Assembly (NCBI GenBank): GCA_963726125.1
Contig: CAVSBG010000008.1
Span: forward strand, 620,001-684,000
DNA length: 64,000 bases
Reading direction: 5' to 3'
From: JAMXLO01 sp963726125
GTDB taxonomy: Bacteria > Pseudomonadota > Alphaproteobacteria > Acetobacterales > Acetobacteraceae
In this document: one piece after another, positions 16,660 through 25,288 of the stretch
Layout: every line of letters begins with the position of its first letter
Numbering within the stretch: position 1 is the stretch's first letter
Notes under the pieces: model-generated
Databases searched by the model: none
What the model was told of the DNA's origin: nothing
Seen by the model: the letters and a program-made list of their open reading frames with translations, nothing else
Translations under genes and position numbers: made by a program

Positions 16660-18048
16660 TTAGTTCAGCTCGCCTTCCTGACGCAGCATGCGGATTGACT
16701 GACGGAACGCCTCAGTCGTTTCTTCGACATCGGCCGCGGTGTGCGTGCAGGACAGCAACCCACCACCGCGTGGGTTCAAATCAACCCCGTTCACCAGCAT
16801 CGCCAGCCGCAGCTTGTTGACCAGCGCCTTCGGCTGGTTCTTCAGATCCTCGAGCGTCGCCTTGGTCGGATCGAAGTTGTATGGCCCGATCTTCAGACCG
16901 CTCGGATTGACGAACAGATGAAAGCCCGAATACGTGCCATAGACAGCCCAGGCCACCTTCTCCGCATCCAGCACCGCATTCAGTTTCTCGCGCAACGATG
17001 CGGCGGTGGCTGAAGCCTTGTCGGATGCATCTGTCTCCGCAATGACGGTCAGCGCCGCCGTGCCGGCCGCGGCCGAGACGGGGTTGGCGTTGAACGTGCC
17101 GGGATGCGCAATCTTTTCCTTGCCCAGCTTGGCCGTCACGTTGAAGTCCAGCAGGTCGAGCAGGTCCTTGCGGCCGGCGACGCACGCGCCAGGCAGTCCG
17201 CCGGCGACGATCTTTGCGAAGCTGGATAGATCGGGGCGCACACCGAAGGCCATCTGGGCGCCACCCTTGGTGGCGCGGAAGCCGGTGACGACCTCGTCGA
17301 AGATCAGGATGGCGCCGTACTGTGTGGTCAGCTTGCGGAGTTCCTGGGCGAAGTCCGCGCCAAGTGGCACCTGGCCGAACGACGAACCCGTAGGCTCATA
17401 GATCACGGCCGCGATGTCGGGATTGCTGGCGAACGCGGCGCGCACGCCTTCGACGTCACCGGGGTTCAGCAGCACCGTCTTCTCGGCTACGCCCGGCAAC
17501 ACACCCGGTGTCGGGGAGCCGTCGAAGTGGTTCGTGTAGCCACTCGCCATCTGGTCATGCCAGCCGTGGAAGTGGCCCTTGAAGCGCATCAGTGTCGTGC
17601 GCCCGGTGAAGGCGCGGGCGAGGCGTACCGCCATCAGCGTGGCCTCGGTGCCGGACGACGTGAAGCGAATGCGTTCCGCGGACGGCACCAGACGCTGGAC
17701 GGCATGCCCCCACTGCACCTCGCGTGGATGGCTGGCGCCGAACTGGGTGCCCTCGTTCATGGCCTCGGCGATCGCCTTGCTTACCACCGGGTGGCGATGG
17801 CCGAGCAACAGCGCACCGTGGCCGCCGAAGTAGTCGATGTAGCGGTGACCATCGACATCCCATTTGTGCGGACCCTCGGCGCGCTGGATATAGACGCCGT
17901 AAGGATCGACGTTGCGGGCGTCGTGCGTGATGCCGCTGGGGAACAGTTCGCCGGCTTCCTTCGCCAGATCGGCTGAGCCTGGTGTATGCTCGCGATAAGC
18001 CGAGGTGATGCGGGAATTGGTGAGGGCGTCGGTGGTGATGGTATCCAT
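16660..18048 (-). CDS. class III aminotransferase (glutamate-1-semialdehyde aminomutase-like)
   Basis: A 462-residue PLP enzyme of fold type I. FTSSGTEATLMAVRLARAFT (about 129-148) binds the PLP phosphate, ILIFDEVVTGFR has D251 that contacts the pyridine nitrogen, and K279 in SSFAKIVAGGLPGA forms the Schiff base. HPGTFNANPVSAAAG is also characteristic. The overall pattern is closest to glutamate-1-semialdehyde 2,1-aminomutases, but the protein is longer and lies among catabolic genes, so it is probably a transaminase of an amino acid or amine. It is divergent from an SDR gene; the 111-nt gap holds both promoters. Confidence 0.85.
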   Translation of the reverse strand: MDTITTDALTNSRITSAYREHTPGSADLAKEAGELFPSGITHDARNVDPYGVYIQRAEGPHKWDVDGHRYIDYFGGHGALLLGHRHPVVSKAIAEAMNEGTQFGASHPREVQWGHAVQRLVPSAERIRFTSSGTEATLMAVRLARAFTGRTTLMRFKGHFHGWHDQMASGYTNHFDGSPTPGVLPGVAEKTVLLNPGDVEGVRAAFASNPDIAAVIYEPTGSSFGQVPLGADFAQELRKLTTQYGAILIFDEVVTGFRATKGGAQMAFGVRPDLSSFAKIVAGGLPGACVAGRKDLLDLLDFNVTAKLGKEKIAHPGTFNANPVSAAAGTAALTVIAETDASDKASATAASLREKLNAVLDAEKVAWAVYGTYSGFHLFVNPSGLKIGPYNFDPTKATLEDLKNQPKALVNKLRLAMLVNGVDLNPRGGGLLSCTHTAADVEETTEAFRQSIRMLRQEGELN

Positions 18049-18159
18049 GCTGGGAGGTCTCCGGCGGCTACGCGTTCCATAGTGGCGCGAACCGGTACGT
18101 TTGGCCAGAGCGGGCGACTTAACGCTGCGATCTCGACATGATGACAGGGAGCGGACACG

Positions 18160-18931
18160 ATGAGCGAGCAGTTTGCGATCTATCCAAGCCTGCGGGACCG
18201 GGTGGTGTTCATCACCGGCGGCGCCAGCGGAATCGGTGCCGAACACGTAGCGCAATTCACCGCGCAAGGTGCGAAGGTGGCGTTCGTCGATATCGCCGAT
18301 GATGCGGCGCGCGACCTGGTGGGGCGATTGGAAACCGCCGGCCACGCACCGCCATTCTACCAACACTGCGACCTGAAGGACATCGGTGCTTTGCGCGCGG
18401 CGATCGCGGAAGTGGGGCGGCGGTTGGGGCCGATCACCGTGCTGGTGAACAATGCGGCGCACGATCAGCGACATAAATTTGAGGACGTCACGGTCGAGTA
18501 CCTGGGACGAACGGCAGGCGACCAATCTGCGGCATCAGTTCTTTGCCATCCAGGCGGTGGCGCCGATGATGCGCGCAGCGGGCGGCGGGTCGATCATCAA
18601 TTTCGGCTCGGTCAGCTGGCACACGTCACAGGGCGGCATGCCGGCCTATACGACGGCGAAGGCGGCGGTGGAGGGCCTGTCGCGCGGGATGGCGCGAGAT
18701 CTCGGCGGCGATCGCATCCGGGTGAATACGGTGATCCCTGGCTGGATCATGACGGAGCGGCAGATCAAGCTGTGGCTGACACCGGAAGCCGAGGCGAATC
18801 TCATTCAAAGCCAATGCCTGAAGGACAAGCTGGTGCCGGCCGACGTGACGCGGATGGTGCTGTGGCTGGCGTCGGACGACAGCCGGATGTGCACGGCGCA
18901 ATTGTGGATCGTGGACGCCGGCAGGGTGTGA
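18160..18931 (+). pseudogene. SDR family oxidoreductase, one frame change
   Basis: Together about 257 residues of a short-chain dehydrogenase. RVVFITGGASGIGAEHVAQF holds the cofactor glycine motif at about residues 19-26 and VLVNNAAHDQRHKFEDV the NNA motif. After a frame change near 18500 the sequence goes on with ATNLRHQFFAIQAVAPMM, then IINFGSVSWHT (catalytic Ser) and YTTAKAAVEGLSRGMARDL (Tyr/Lys). RVNTVIPGWIMTERQ and the C-terminal LWIVDAGRV are normal. Both halves fit the family perfectly, so a single indel, real or technical, is the only defect. The stop overlaps the start of the next gene (GTGTGA). Confidence 0.8.
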
Positions 18932-19278
18932 AGGCAGCGCCAATTCCTGAACAGGCGCGGAAAGGAGTGTCCAACTACGACGAGTTCTGGCTGCGCTATC
19001 TCCGCGCCCACACCAGCGCGAAAACGCGAGCCCTGCACTACATCGGCAGCGTCCTGGCGGTCACGTCGTTGGCACTTGCCACGCTCGACTGGCGTTGGCT
19101 TATCGTCGCTCCGGTCATCGGCTACGGCTTTGCCTGGACCGCGCACGTTGCGATCGAGCATAACCGTCCGCCGACGTTCGGGCACCCGTTGTGGTCGTTG
19201 TTCAGCGACTATCGCATGCTGTTGCTGGCGCTGACATTCCGCCTGTCACCGCACCTGCGCCGTGCTGGCTTGCACTAG
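18928..19278 (+). CDS. DUF962/Mpo1-like membrane protein
   Basis: A 116-residue protein related to Mpo1/DUF962. YDEFWLRYLRAHTSAKTRAL carries the family's conserved histidine-containing start, then HYIGSVLAVTSLALATLDW, VIGYGFAWTAHVAIEHNRP (the conserved H-x-x-x-E-x-N-x-P part) and HPLWSLFSDYRMLLL follow. In yeast Mpo1 this fold is an iron-dependent dioxygenase of 2-hydroxy fatty acids. Whether the bacterial form shares that is unknown. The GTG start overlaps the SDR stop; a start further inside is possible. Confidence 0.75.
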   Translation: MKAAPIPEQARKGVSNYDEFWLRYLRAHTSAKTRALHYIGSVLAVTSLALATLDWRWLIVAPVIGYGFAWTAHVAIEHNRPPTFGHPLWSLFSDYRMLLLALTFRLSPHLRRAGLH

Positions 19279-19323
19279 CGTCGCGGCGTCCGCATCATCA
19301 CCGCAACAACGGGGAACAGCTCC

Positions 19324-20259
19324 ATGTGGGAACCGAACGACCGCTATCCCGATCCGTCCGTGCGGGCGTTGGATGCAAGCTTCGCCAAATACCGACTGCC
19401 GCTTGCGTCGGTCGAGCGTCTGGCGACCGGGTGCCGTTGGTCGGAAGGACCGGTGTATTTCGGCGATGGTCGCTACGTACTGTGGAGCGATATCCCCAAT
19501 GATCGCATTCTGAAATGGGAGGAGGAGACCGGCGCGGTCAGCGTATTCCGCAAGTCCTCCAACAATGCCAACGGCAACACGCGCGATCGGCAAGGTCGAT
19601 TGGTGACGTGCGAGCATCGGGGGCGGCGGGTCGTCCGCACGGACTACGACGGCGCGATCACCGTGCTGGCCGACAGCTATCAAGGCAAGAAGCTGAACTC
19701 GCCGAACGACGTGGTGGTGAAGTCGGACGGCTCGATCTGGTTCACCGATCCACCGTTCGGCCTGTTCGGCTATTACGAGGGAGAGAAGCTGGAGCAGGAA
19801 CTGCCGGCCAACGTGTACCGCGTCGATGGCCACACCGGCGCGATCACCGTGGTTACCGATGATGTGCAGGGCCCCAACGGGCTGGCGTTCTCGCCCGATG
19901 AGTCGAAACTATACGTCGTTGAGTCGCGCGCCATGCCAACACGCAAACTGCGCGTGTTCGATGTGAAGGGCGAAACGCTGGGCGCCAGCAAGATGTTCCT
20001 CGATGCCGGGGTCGGCACGCCCGACGGATTCCGTGTGGATGTCGACGGAAACCTTTGGTGCGGGTGGGGCATGGGCGACGCTGAACTCGACGGTGTGCGC
20101 ATCTTCAACCCGTCGGCAGAACCGATTGGCCACATCGCGCTGCCGGAGCGCTGCGCCAATCTGTGTTTCGGCGGGCGCTGGCGCAACCGGCTGTTCATGG
20201 CCGCGAGCCATGGGCTCTATGCGCTGTATGTGAATACACAGGGAGCGGCGGGCGGCTAA
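19324..20259 (+). CDS. SMP-30/gluconolactonase family lactonase
   Basis: A 311-residue six-bladed beta-propeller lactonase of the SMP-30/gluconolactonase family. Metal-site motifs are visible: GCRWSEGPVYF with the first glutamate, KLNSPNDVVVKSDGSIWFTD with the Asn/Asp pair, and GPNGLAFSPDESKLYVVES and GTPDGFRVDVDGNLWCGW with further ligands. The enzyme hydrolyses sugar or related lactones to the acids using a divalent metal. It fits the neighbouring SDR and aldose epimerase genes (sugar acid metabolism). The next gene starts 3 nt after its stop, so they are probably translated together. Confidence 0.9.
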   Translation: MWEPNDRYPDPSVRALDASFAKYRLPLASVERLATGCRWSEGPVYFGDGRYVLWSDIPNDRILKWEEETGAVSVFRKSSNNANGNTRDRQGRLVTCEHRGRRVVRTDYDGAITVLADSYQGKKLNSPNDVVVKSDGSIWFTDPPFGLFGYYEGEKLEQELPANVYRVDGHTGAITVVTDDVQGPNGLAFSPDESKLYVVESRAMPTRKLRVFDVKGETLGASKMFLDAGVGTPDGFRVDVDGNLWCGWGMGDAELDGVRIFNPSAEPIGHIALPERCANLCFGGRWRNRLFMAASHGLYALYVNTQGAAGG

Positions 20260-20262
20260 CGC

Positions 20263-21543
20263 GTGTTCCGACTGCGTGAACATGGCGTAACGGTCCGCAC
20301 GGAACTCTTGGCCGGACTGACGACGTACCTGACCATGGCATACATCGTCGTGGTGAACCCATCGATCCTTGCGGAAGCGGGGATCGATCATGGTGCGGCC
20401 TTCGTGGCGACCTGCATTGCGGCTGCAATCGGTTCGGCGGCCATGGGGCTGATGGCCAACCTGCCGCTGGCGCTGGCCCCTGGCATGGGCCTGAACGCTT
20501 ACTTCACCTTCACCGTGGTGAAGGGCATGGGCGTGCCATGGCAGGTGGCACTCGGCGCGGTGTTCGTCTCGGGTGTGGTGTTCCTGATCATCAGCGTGCT
20601 GCGGGTGCGCGAGTGGTTGATCAACGCAATACCGATGTCGCTGAAGCTGGGCATCGGAGCGGGTATCGGCCTGTTCCTCGGGCTGATCGGCATGCACGAA
20701 ATGGGGCTCGTCGCCGGCAATCCGGTGACGTTGGTCGCGCTTGGCGACGTCGACAAGACGCCAACGTTGTTGGCGTGCCTTGGGTTTCTGATAATGGCGG
20801 GACTGTCGGCGCGCGGCATGCGGGGTGCGATCCTGATCGGTATCCTGGTCATCGCCGCGCTAGGCATTCCGTTCGGCCTGACCGAGCTGCACGGGGTGGT
20901 TTCGGCACCGCCCTCACTGGCGCCGACGTTCCTGCAACTGGACATACGCAACGCATTACAGCTCGGTGTCACTACAGTCGTCCTGACGTTCTTGCTGGTC
21001 GATGTGCTGGACAATGCGGGCACGTTGATTGCCACCACGCAGCGCGCGGGACTGATGCGTCCCGATGGAACCGTGCCGCACTTACGGGAGGCTCTGCTGG
21101 CGGACAGTGGCGGTGCCATCATTGGCTCAGTGCTGGGGACCAGCACCACGACCAGCTATATTGAAAGTGCCGCCGGGATCCAGGCAGGCGGTCGTACCGG
21201 GCTTACCGCAGTCACCGTGGCGGTTCTGTTCCTGCTGACGCTGTTCTTCGCACCTGTGGCGACCGCGATCCCTGCCTTCGCCACCGCACCGGCGCTCGTG
21301 TTCGTGGCCTGTCTGATGGCACGGGCGCTGCGTGATATCGGTTGGGATGACGCCACCGAATACATCCCCGCGGTGATGGTCGCGATCGGTATTCCCTTCA
21401 CGTTCTCCATCGCGACAGGGATTGGACTTGGTTTTGTTGTCTACGCCGTTGTGAAGGTTGCCGCGGGACGCATCGCACAGGTTCCCGGCGCGGTGTGGCT
21501 GATCGCTGGATTGTCGGTGCTGAAGTTCGCGCTGCCGGGTTAG
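20263..21543 (+). CDS. NCS2 family purine permease (AzgA/PbuG type)
   Basis: A 426-residue transporter with about 12-14 membrane segments. RTELLAGLTTYLTMAYIVVV and NPSILAEAGID are the hallmark of the AzgA/PbuG branch, and ANLPLALAPGMGLNAYFTFT is its signature between helices. DVLDNAGTLIATTQRAGLM and GTSTTTSYIESAAGIQAGGR follow the family. It imports hypoxanthine, guanine or adenine with protons. It starts with GTG 3 nt after the gluconolactonase stop, a coupled arrangement that is unusual for a purine permease and suggests that its substrate may be different or that the operon is mixed. Confidence 0.9.
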   Translation: MFRLREHGVTVRTELLAGLTTYLTMAYIVVVNPSILAEAGIDHGAAFVATCIAAAIGSAAMGLMANLPLALAPGMGLNAYFTFTVVKGMGVPWQVALGAVFVSGVVFLIISVLRVREWLINAIPMSLKLGIGAGIGLFLGLIGMHEMGLVAGNPVTLVALGDVDKTPTLLACLGFLIMAGLSARGMRGAILIGILVIAALGIPFGLTELHGVVSAPPSLAPTFLQLDIRNALQLGVTTVVLTFLLVDVLDNAGTLIATTQRAGLMRPDGTVPHLREALLADSGGAIIGSVLGTSTTTSYIESAAGIQAGGRTGLTAVTVAVLFLLTLFFAPVATAIPAFATAPALVFVACLMARALRDIGWDDATEYIPAVMVAIGIPFTFSIATGIGLGFVVYAVVKVAAGRIAQVPGAVWLIAGLSVLKFALPG

Positions 21544-21589
21544 CGCCTAGTCACGCATTACCTGACCTGTGGCGACGCACGCAAAGGCA

Positions 21590-22459
21590 CTAGCAGATGG
21601 CAATCGATCCGGCCAACGTCGCTCCGGGCTGCACCACGTGCATCGCCTGATCGGACGAAAGGTCACGAAGGTTGAGAGCGTTCGGCACGTGGCTGACCGG
21701 CTCGACGCAGAAGAAGTCCTGGTCGGGTGGTGTATACACCTGTAGATGGCGGAATACATCGTCTGCCGCGATGGTTATCCCGGCGCCGAGGCCCGAAATC
21801 CGCACCCGGCGGGTCCAGTTCGTGAAGCAGTTGTCCAACCGCGCATCGCCGACCGTCCGCGCATTGGAGTGATCCCATTCAGCCGGCACCGAGGCATGTT
21901 GTCTGGGCAGCGGCTCCTCGCCATTCATCCATACGCCGCCCGCCTCAAACTGCAGGGTGACGCCCGGCGGCCGTGCGAAATAGGGATGTAGCCCGATCCC
22001 AAGTGGCGCCGGTTCCGTATGCCCGTTCGTCACGGTCAGATCGACGCACAAGCCGTTATTCGAATACCGATAGCGCAGCATGGCACTGAACGGGAACGGC
22101 CACTGCCGCGCGCGGTCGTCGATGGCATCGTGTTCCAGAGTGAGCACGATTTCCCCCGGTGATGCTTGCCGCACGCTCCAAGGTTGCCGGAAGCCGACAC
22201 CGTGAAGTGCATGCCGTTGATCGCCGAAGCCCGGGTCGAGTTGGTAACCGACGCCGTTCCAGGTGAAACGACCTTCCTCGATGCGGTTGCAATACGGTAG
22301 CATCGGGAAGCAACCCAGGCCTCTGACATTGCCGCTGAGGATGGCGTCGGGGTGGGCGCGGCGCAGGACATGCGTGCCAGCATCGGTCCATCCGACGATT
22401 GCGGCGCCGGCCTCCGGCATGACCACGATCGACGTTTGTTCGCTGCCCAAATTCAGCAC
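21590..22459 (-). CDS. aldose 1-epimerase family protein
   Basis: A 289-residue protein with the galactose-mutarotase fold. FPMLPYCNRIEEGRFTWNG, QRHALHGVGFRQPW (first catalytic His) and LGIGLHPYFARPPG (second His) are the classic motifs, and PPDQDFFCVEPVSHVPNAL carries the catalytic glutamate. It interconverts the anomers of an aldose. The GTG start is chosen because CAGGAGACGAACC supplies the ribosome site; the open frame runs further upstream without similarity. It is convergent with the purine permease gene and divergent from the flavoprotein gene. Confidence 0.85.
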   Translation of the reverse strand: MLNLGSEQTSIVVMPEAGAAIVGWTDAGTHVLRRAHPDAILSGNVRGLGCFPMLPYCNRIEEGRFTWNGVGYQLDPGFGDQRHALHGVGFRQPWSVRQASPGEIVLTLEHDAIDDRARQWPFPFSAMLRYRYSNNGLCVDLTVTNGHTEPAPLGIGLHPYFARPPGVTLQFEAGGVWMNGEEPLPRQHASVPAEWDHSNARTVGDARLDNCFTNWTRRVRISGLGAGITIAADDVFRHLQVYTPPDQDFFCVEPVSHVPNALNLRDLSSDQAMHVVQPGATLAGSIAIC

Positions 22460-22531
22460 CGGTTCGTCTCCTGCCTCGTTCGCATAGCCTAGCGCAGTCG
22501 TGCCTCTGGGCGTAAACGGGCCGCGTCCTAG

Positions 22532-23654
22532 ATGAAAGGTGCTTGCGTGGAGGAAGTCGATTGCGTCGTCGTCGGGGCCGGCGTCGTCGGGTTGGCGGTG
22601 GCGCGCGCGCTGGCGCTGGCGGGGCGGGAGGTGATCGTCCTGGATGCCGCCGAAGGCATTGGCACCGAGACGTCCTCGCGCAACAGCGAGGTGATCCACG
22701 CGGGCATCTATTATCCGGCCGGCAGTTTCATGGCTCGGTTCTGTGTCGCCGGGCGCAAGGCACTCTATGAGGTACTGTGCCGAACGGGGCGTCCCTCACA
22801 CCAACTGCGGGAAGCTGATCGTTGCCACCAACTCCGAGGAAGATGCCATGCTCGCCGGCATCAAGCGGCGTGCGGAGGCCAACGGCGTCGAGGGTATGCG
22901 GGTCCTGGCCGCCGCCGAAGCGGTTGCGCTGGAGCCTAACCTCCACTGCACCAGTGCCCTGCTGTCGCCGGTCACCGGGATCATCGACAGCCACGCATTC
23001 ATGCTGGCACTGCAAGGTGATGCGGAGAACGCGGGGGCGGTACCGGTGTTCTTCAGTCCGGTCACCGGTGGGCGCGCCGTACCCAGCGGCGTTGAGATCG
23101 ATGTCGGCGGTATCGAGCCGATGTCGCTGCGGTGCCGCTTGCTGGTCAACTCGACCGGCCTGCATGCGCCCGCTCTGGCGGCGCGGTTGGTCGGCATGCC
23201 GCGGGATCGGGTTCCGGATGCCTATTTCGCGAAGGGCAATTACTTCACGTTGTCCGGCCGCTCGCCATTCTCGCGGCTGATCTATCCGGTGCCGGTACCT
23301 GGTGGATTGGGTGTGCATCTGACGATCGATCTGGGCGGTCAGGCTCGATTTGGGCCGGACGTGCAGTGGATCGATACGATTGACTATACGGTAGACCCGG
23401 CGCGGGCGGACAGCTTCTACGCGGCGGTCCGCAAGTACTGGCCGGACCTGAAGGATGGCGCGTTGCAGCCTGGCTATTCCGGCATTCGGCCGAAGATCGT
23501 ACCGCGCGGTGCGCCAGCACAGGATTTCGTCGTGCAAGGACCACAAAGTCATGGTGTGCCGGGCCTGATCAATCTGTTCGGCATTGAAAGCCCAGGTCTG
23601 ACGGCGTCATTGGCGCTGGCGGATTATGTAGTGCAAGTCGCGGCTACGGGGTAG
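22532..23654 (+). pseudogene. L-2-hydroxyglutarate oxidase-like FAD enzyme, one frame change
   Basis: About 373 residues in two frames. VDCVVVGAGVVGLAVARAL gives the N-terminal FAD motif, and TSSRNSEVIHAGIYYPAGSF is diagnostic of the L-2-hydroxyglutarate oxidase (LhgO) group. A frame change near 22772 is followed by GVPHTNCGKLIVATNSEED, then TGIIDSHAFMLALQGDAENA and GIRPKIVPRGAPAQDFVVQG. The enzyme would oxidise an L-2-hydroxy acid to the 2-oxo acid, passing electrons to FAD. All other motifs are intact, so the defect is a single indel, real or a sequence error. Confidence 0.8.
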
Positions 23655-23958
23655 GCTTGATCTCGATCTTGCCGAATCTTACCGGCAAGTCATGCAGGCG
23701 ACGCGGCTGACCTCCAAGGGGCGGGGCTATCCTGCCGACGTCAGAGTGCAGTAACCGTGACCACCTCCGGTTGAGTTACAAGACCGCCGTATCTCTGCCT
23801 GAATTAGCCGCCATCAGTTTTCCTGGAGGTAACGGAGGGATGATTTTCGTAACATCCAGTGCCCAGGCATTGAGGAGACTCCCGCCCGACGCCTAACTAT
23901 GGCCGCCTGACTGGATCATCCCGATCTGTCCCCACTGAGCGGAGCTCGCACCAACCCG
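23655..23958. other. intergenic stretch before the RND operon
   Basis: A 304-nt gap without a supported gene. A hairpin (CTTGCCG ... CCGGCAAG, 23668-23689) just after the flavoprotein gene may be a weak terminator. The rest should contain the promoter of the efflux operon, but no convincing -35/-10 pair or operator was identified. No regulator gene (BaeSR- or TetR-like) is next to the operon. Confidence 0.5.
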
Positions 23959-25269
23959 ATGGATGAACGTGTCGATCGGCCGGATTTTGATACCACGGAC
24001 GCCCCGGTATCCCGCGGGCCGGTCGTTGTTGTGCGTCGGTCGCGGACGCGGTGGCTCATCGGCCTCATTGTCGTGCTGCTCGGCGTGGGGGCTGTCTGGT
24101 ACTGGCAAACGCATCACGCACCGCAGACCGCCGGCCGCGGTGCTCCAGGCCGAGGCGCGCAAACGGCGGCGCAGCCCGTCGGGGCGGAGACTATCGGCAC
24201 CGGCGACATCCGCATCATCCTGAACGAGCTCGGCACCGTAACGCCGCTCGCCAACGTGACTGTGAAGACGCAGATCAATGGCCAGCTTACGGCTGTCGGC
24301 TTCCAGGAAGGCCAGAACGTCAAGGTAGGAGACTTCCTCGCGCAGATCGATCCCCGACCCTACCAGGTCGCGCTGGAACAGGCGCAGGGGACCTTGGCGA
24401 AGGACCAGGCCTTGTTGCTGCAAGCTCAGACCGACCTCAAGCGATATCAGACATTGGCGCGACAGGATTCGATTTCGCAGCAGCAGGCCGACGATCAGCG
24501 CTTCCTGGTGGCGCAGTACCAAGGTGCAATACAGACCGACCAAGCGCAGATCGACAGCGCCAAGCTGAATTTGATCTATTGCCATATCGTGGCGCCAGTC
24601 GCGGGCCGAGTGGGATTGCGTCAGGTTGATGCCGGCAACTATGTGCAGACCAGCGACGCCAACGGCCTTGTCGTGATCACGCAGGAACAGCCGATATCGG
24701 TGATCTTTTCGGTGACCGAAGACAGCCTGCCCGCCGTCATGAAGCAACTGCACGCCGGTGCAAAGTTGCAGGTGGAGGCTTACGATCGATCAAATGCCAC
24801 GCTGCTGGCGACGGGGACGCTGTCCAGCGTGGACAATCAGATCAATACCACCACCGGCACCGTGAACATGCGCGCCGACTTCCCCAATACGGATGAAACT
24901 CTGTTCCCAAACCAGTTCGTCAATGCACACGTGCTGGTTGATACACTGCACAACGTCGTACGGGTGCCGGTGGCGGCTGTGCAGCAAGGTGCGCCCGGTA
25001 GCTATGTCTACGTTATCAACCAGGATAACACAGTGTCGGTGCGCCCGATCCAGGTGGGTCCGATCGATGGTGCGCAGGCCCAGGTCATCTCCGGACTGTC
25101 GGCGGGTGATCGCGTGGTGACCGACGGCACCGATCGGCTGCGCGACGGTCAGAAGGTGACCATACCGCCACCACCGTCAAAGACCGCATCGTCGCCCGCG
25201 CAGCCGCAGCCGCAGCATCAGCGCCGCAGTCAGCAGCCGCAGCCGCAGCCGCAGCCGCAGCCGCAGTGA
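23959..25269 (+). CDS. mdtA: RND efflux periplasmic adaptor subunit
   Basis: A 436-residue membrane-fusion protein. A membrane anchor (TRWLIGLIVVLLGVGAVWYW, about 31-50) follows a short cytoplasmic tail. The lipoyl-like half motif is ANVTVKTQINGQLTAVGFQE, after which a coiled-coil hairpin (LEQAQGTLAKDQALLLQAQT) contacts the outer-membrane channel. VAPVAGRVGLRQVDAGNYVQ is the second lipoyl half. The C-terminus ends in a PQ repeat encoded by (CCGCAG)n. It links the inner-membrane pumps encoded next to the outer-membrane factor in one four-gene operon. Confidence 0.9.
   Translation: MDERVDRPDFDTTDAPVSRGPVVVVRRSRTRWLIGLIVVLLGVGAVWYWQTHHAPQTAGRGAPGRGAQTAAQPVGAETIGTGDIRIILNELGTVTPLANVTVKTQINGQLTAVGFQEGQNVKVGDFLAQIDPRPYQVALEQAQGTLAKDQALLLQAQTDLKRYQTLARQDSISQQQADDQRFLVAQYQGAIQTDQAQIDSAKLNLIYCHIVAPVAGRVGLRQVDAGNYVQTSDANGLVVITQEQPISVIFSVTEDSLPAVMKQLHAGAKLQVEAYDRSNATLLATGTLSSVDNQINTTTGTVNMRADFPNTDETLFPNQFVNAHVLVDTLHNVVRVPVAAVQQGAPGSYVYVINQDNTVSVRPIQVGPIDGAQAQVISGLSAGDRVVTDGTDRLRDGQKVTIPPPPSKTASSPAQPQPQHQRRSQQPQPQPQPQPQ
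25201..25266 (+). repeat. CCGCAG hexanucleotide repeat in mdtA 3' end
   Basis: Repeated CCGCAG units encode alternating Pro-Gln at the adaptor's C-terminus, with five or six perfect units at 25235-25266 just before TGA. Slippage would change protein length by two residues per unit without a frameshift, so the tract can vary but should not switch the gene off. Confidence 0.8.
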
Positions 25270-25288
25270 GCGCAACCGCAACCGTCGC

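Noticed and set aside
16660..18525. extended 621-residue reading of the aminotransferase
   Set aside because: The extra 159 N-terminal residues overlap the divergent SDR gene and have no similarity; the gene begins at 18048.
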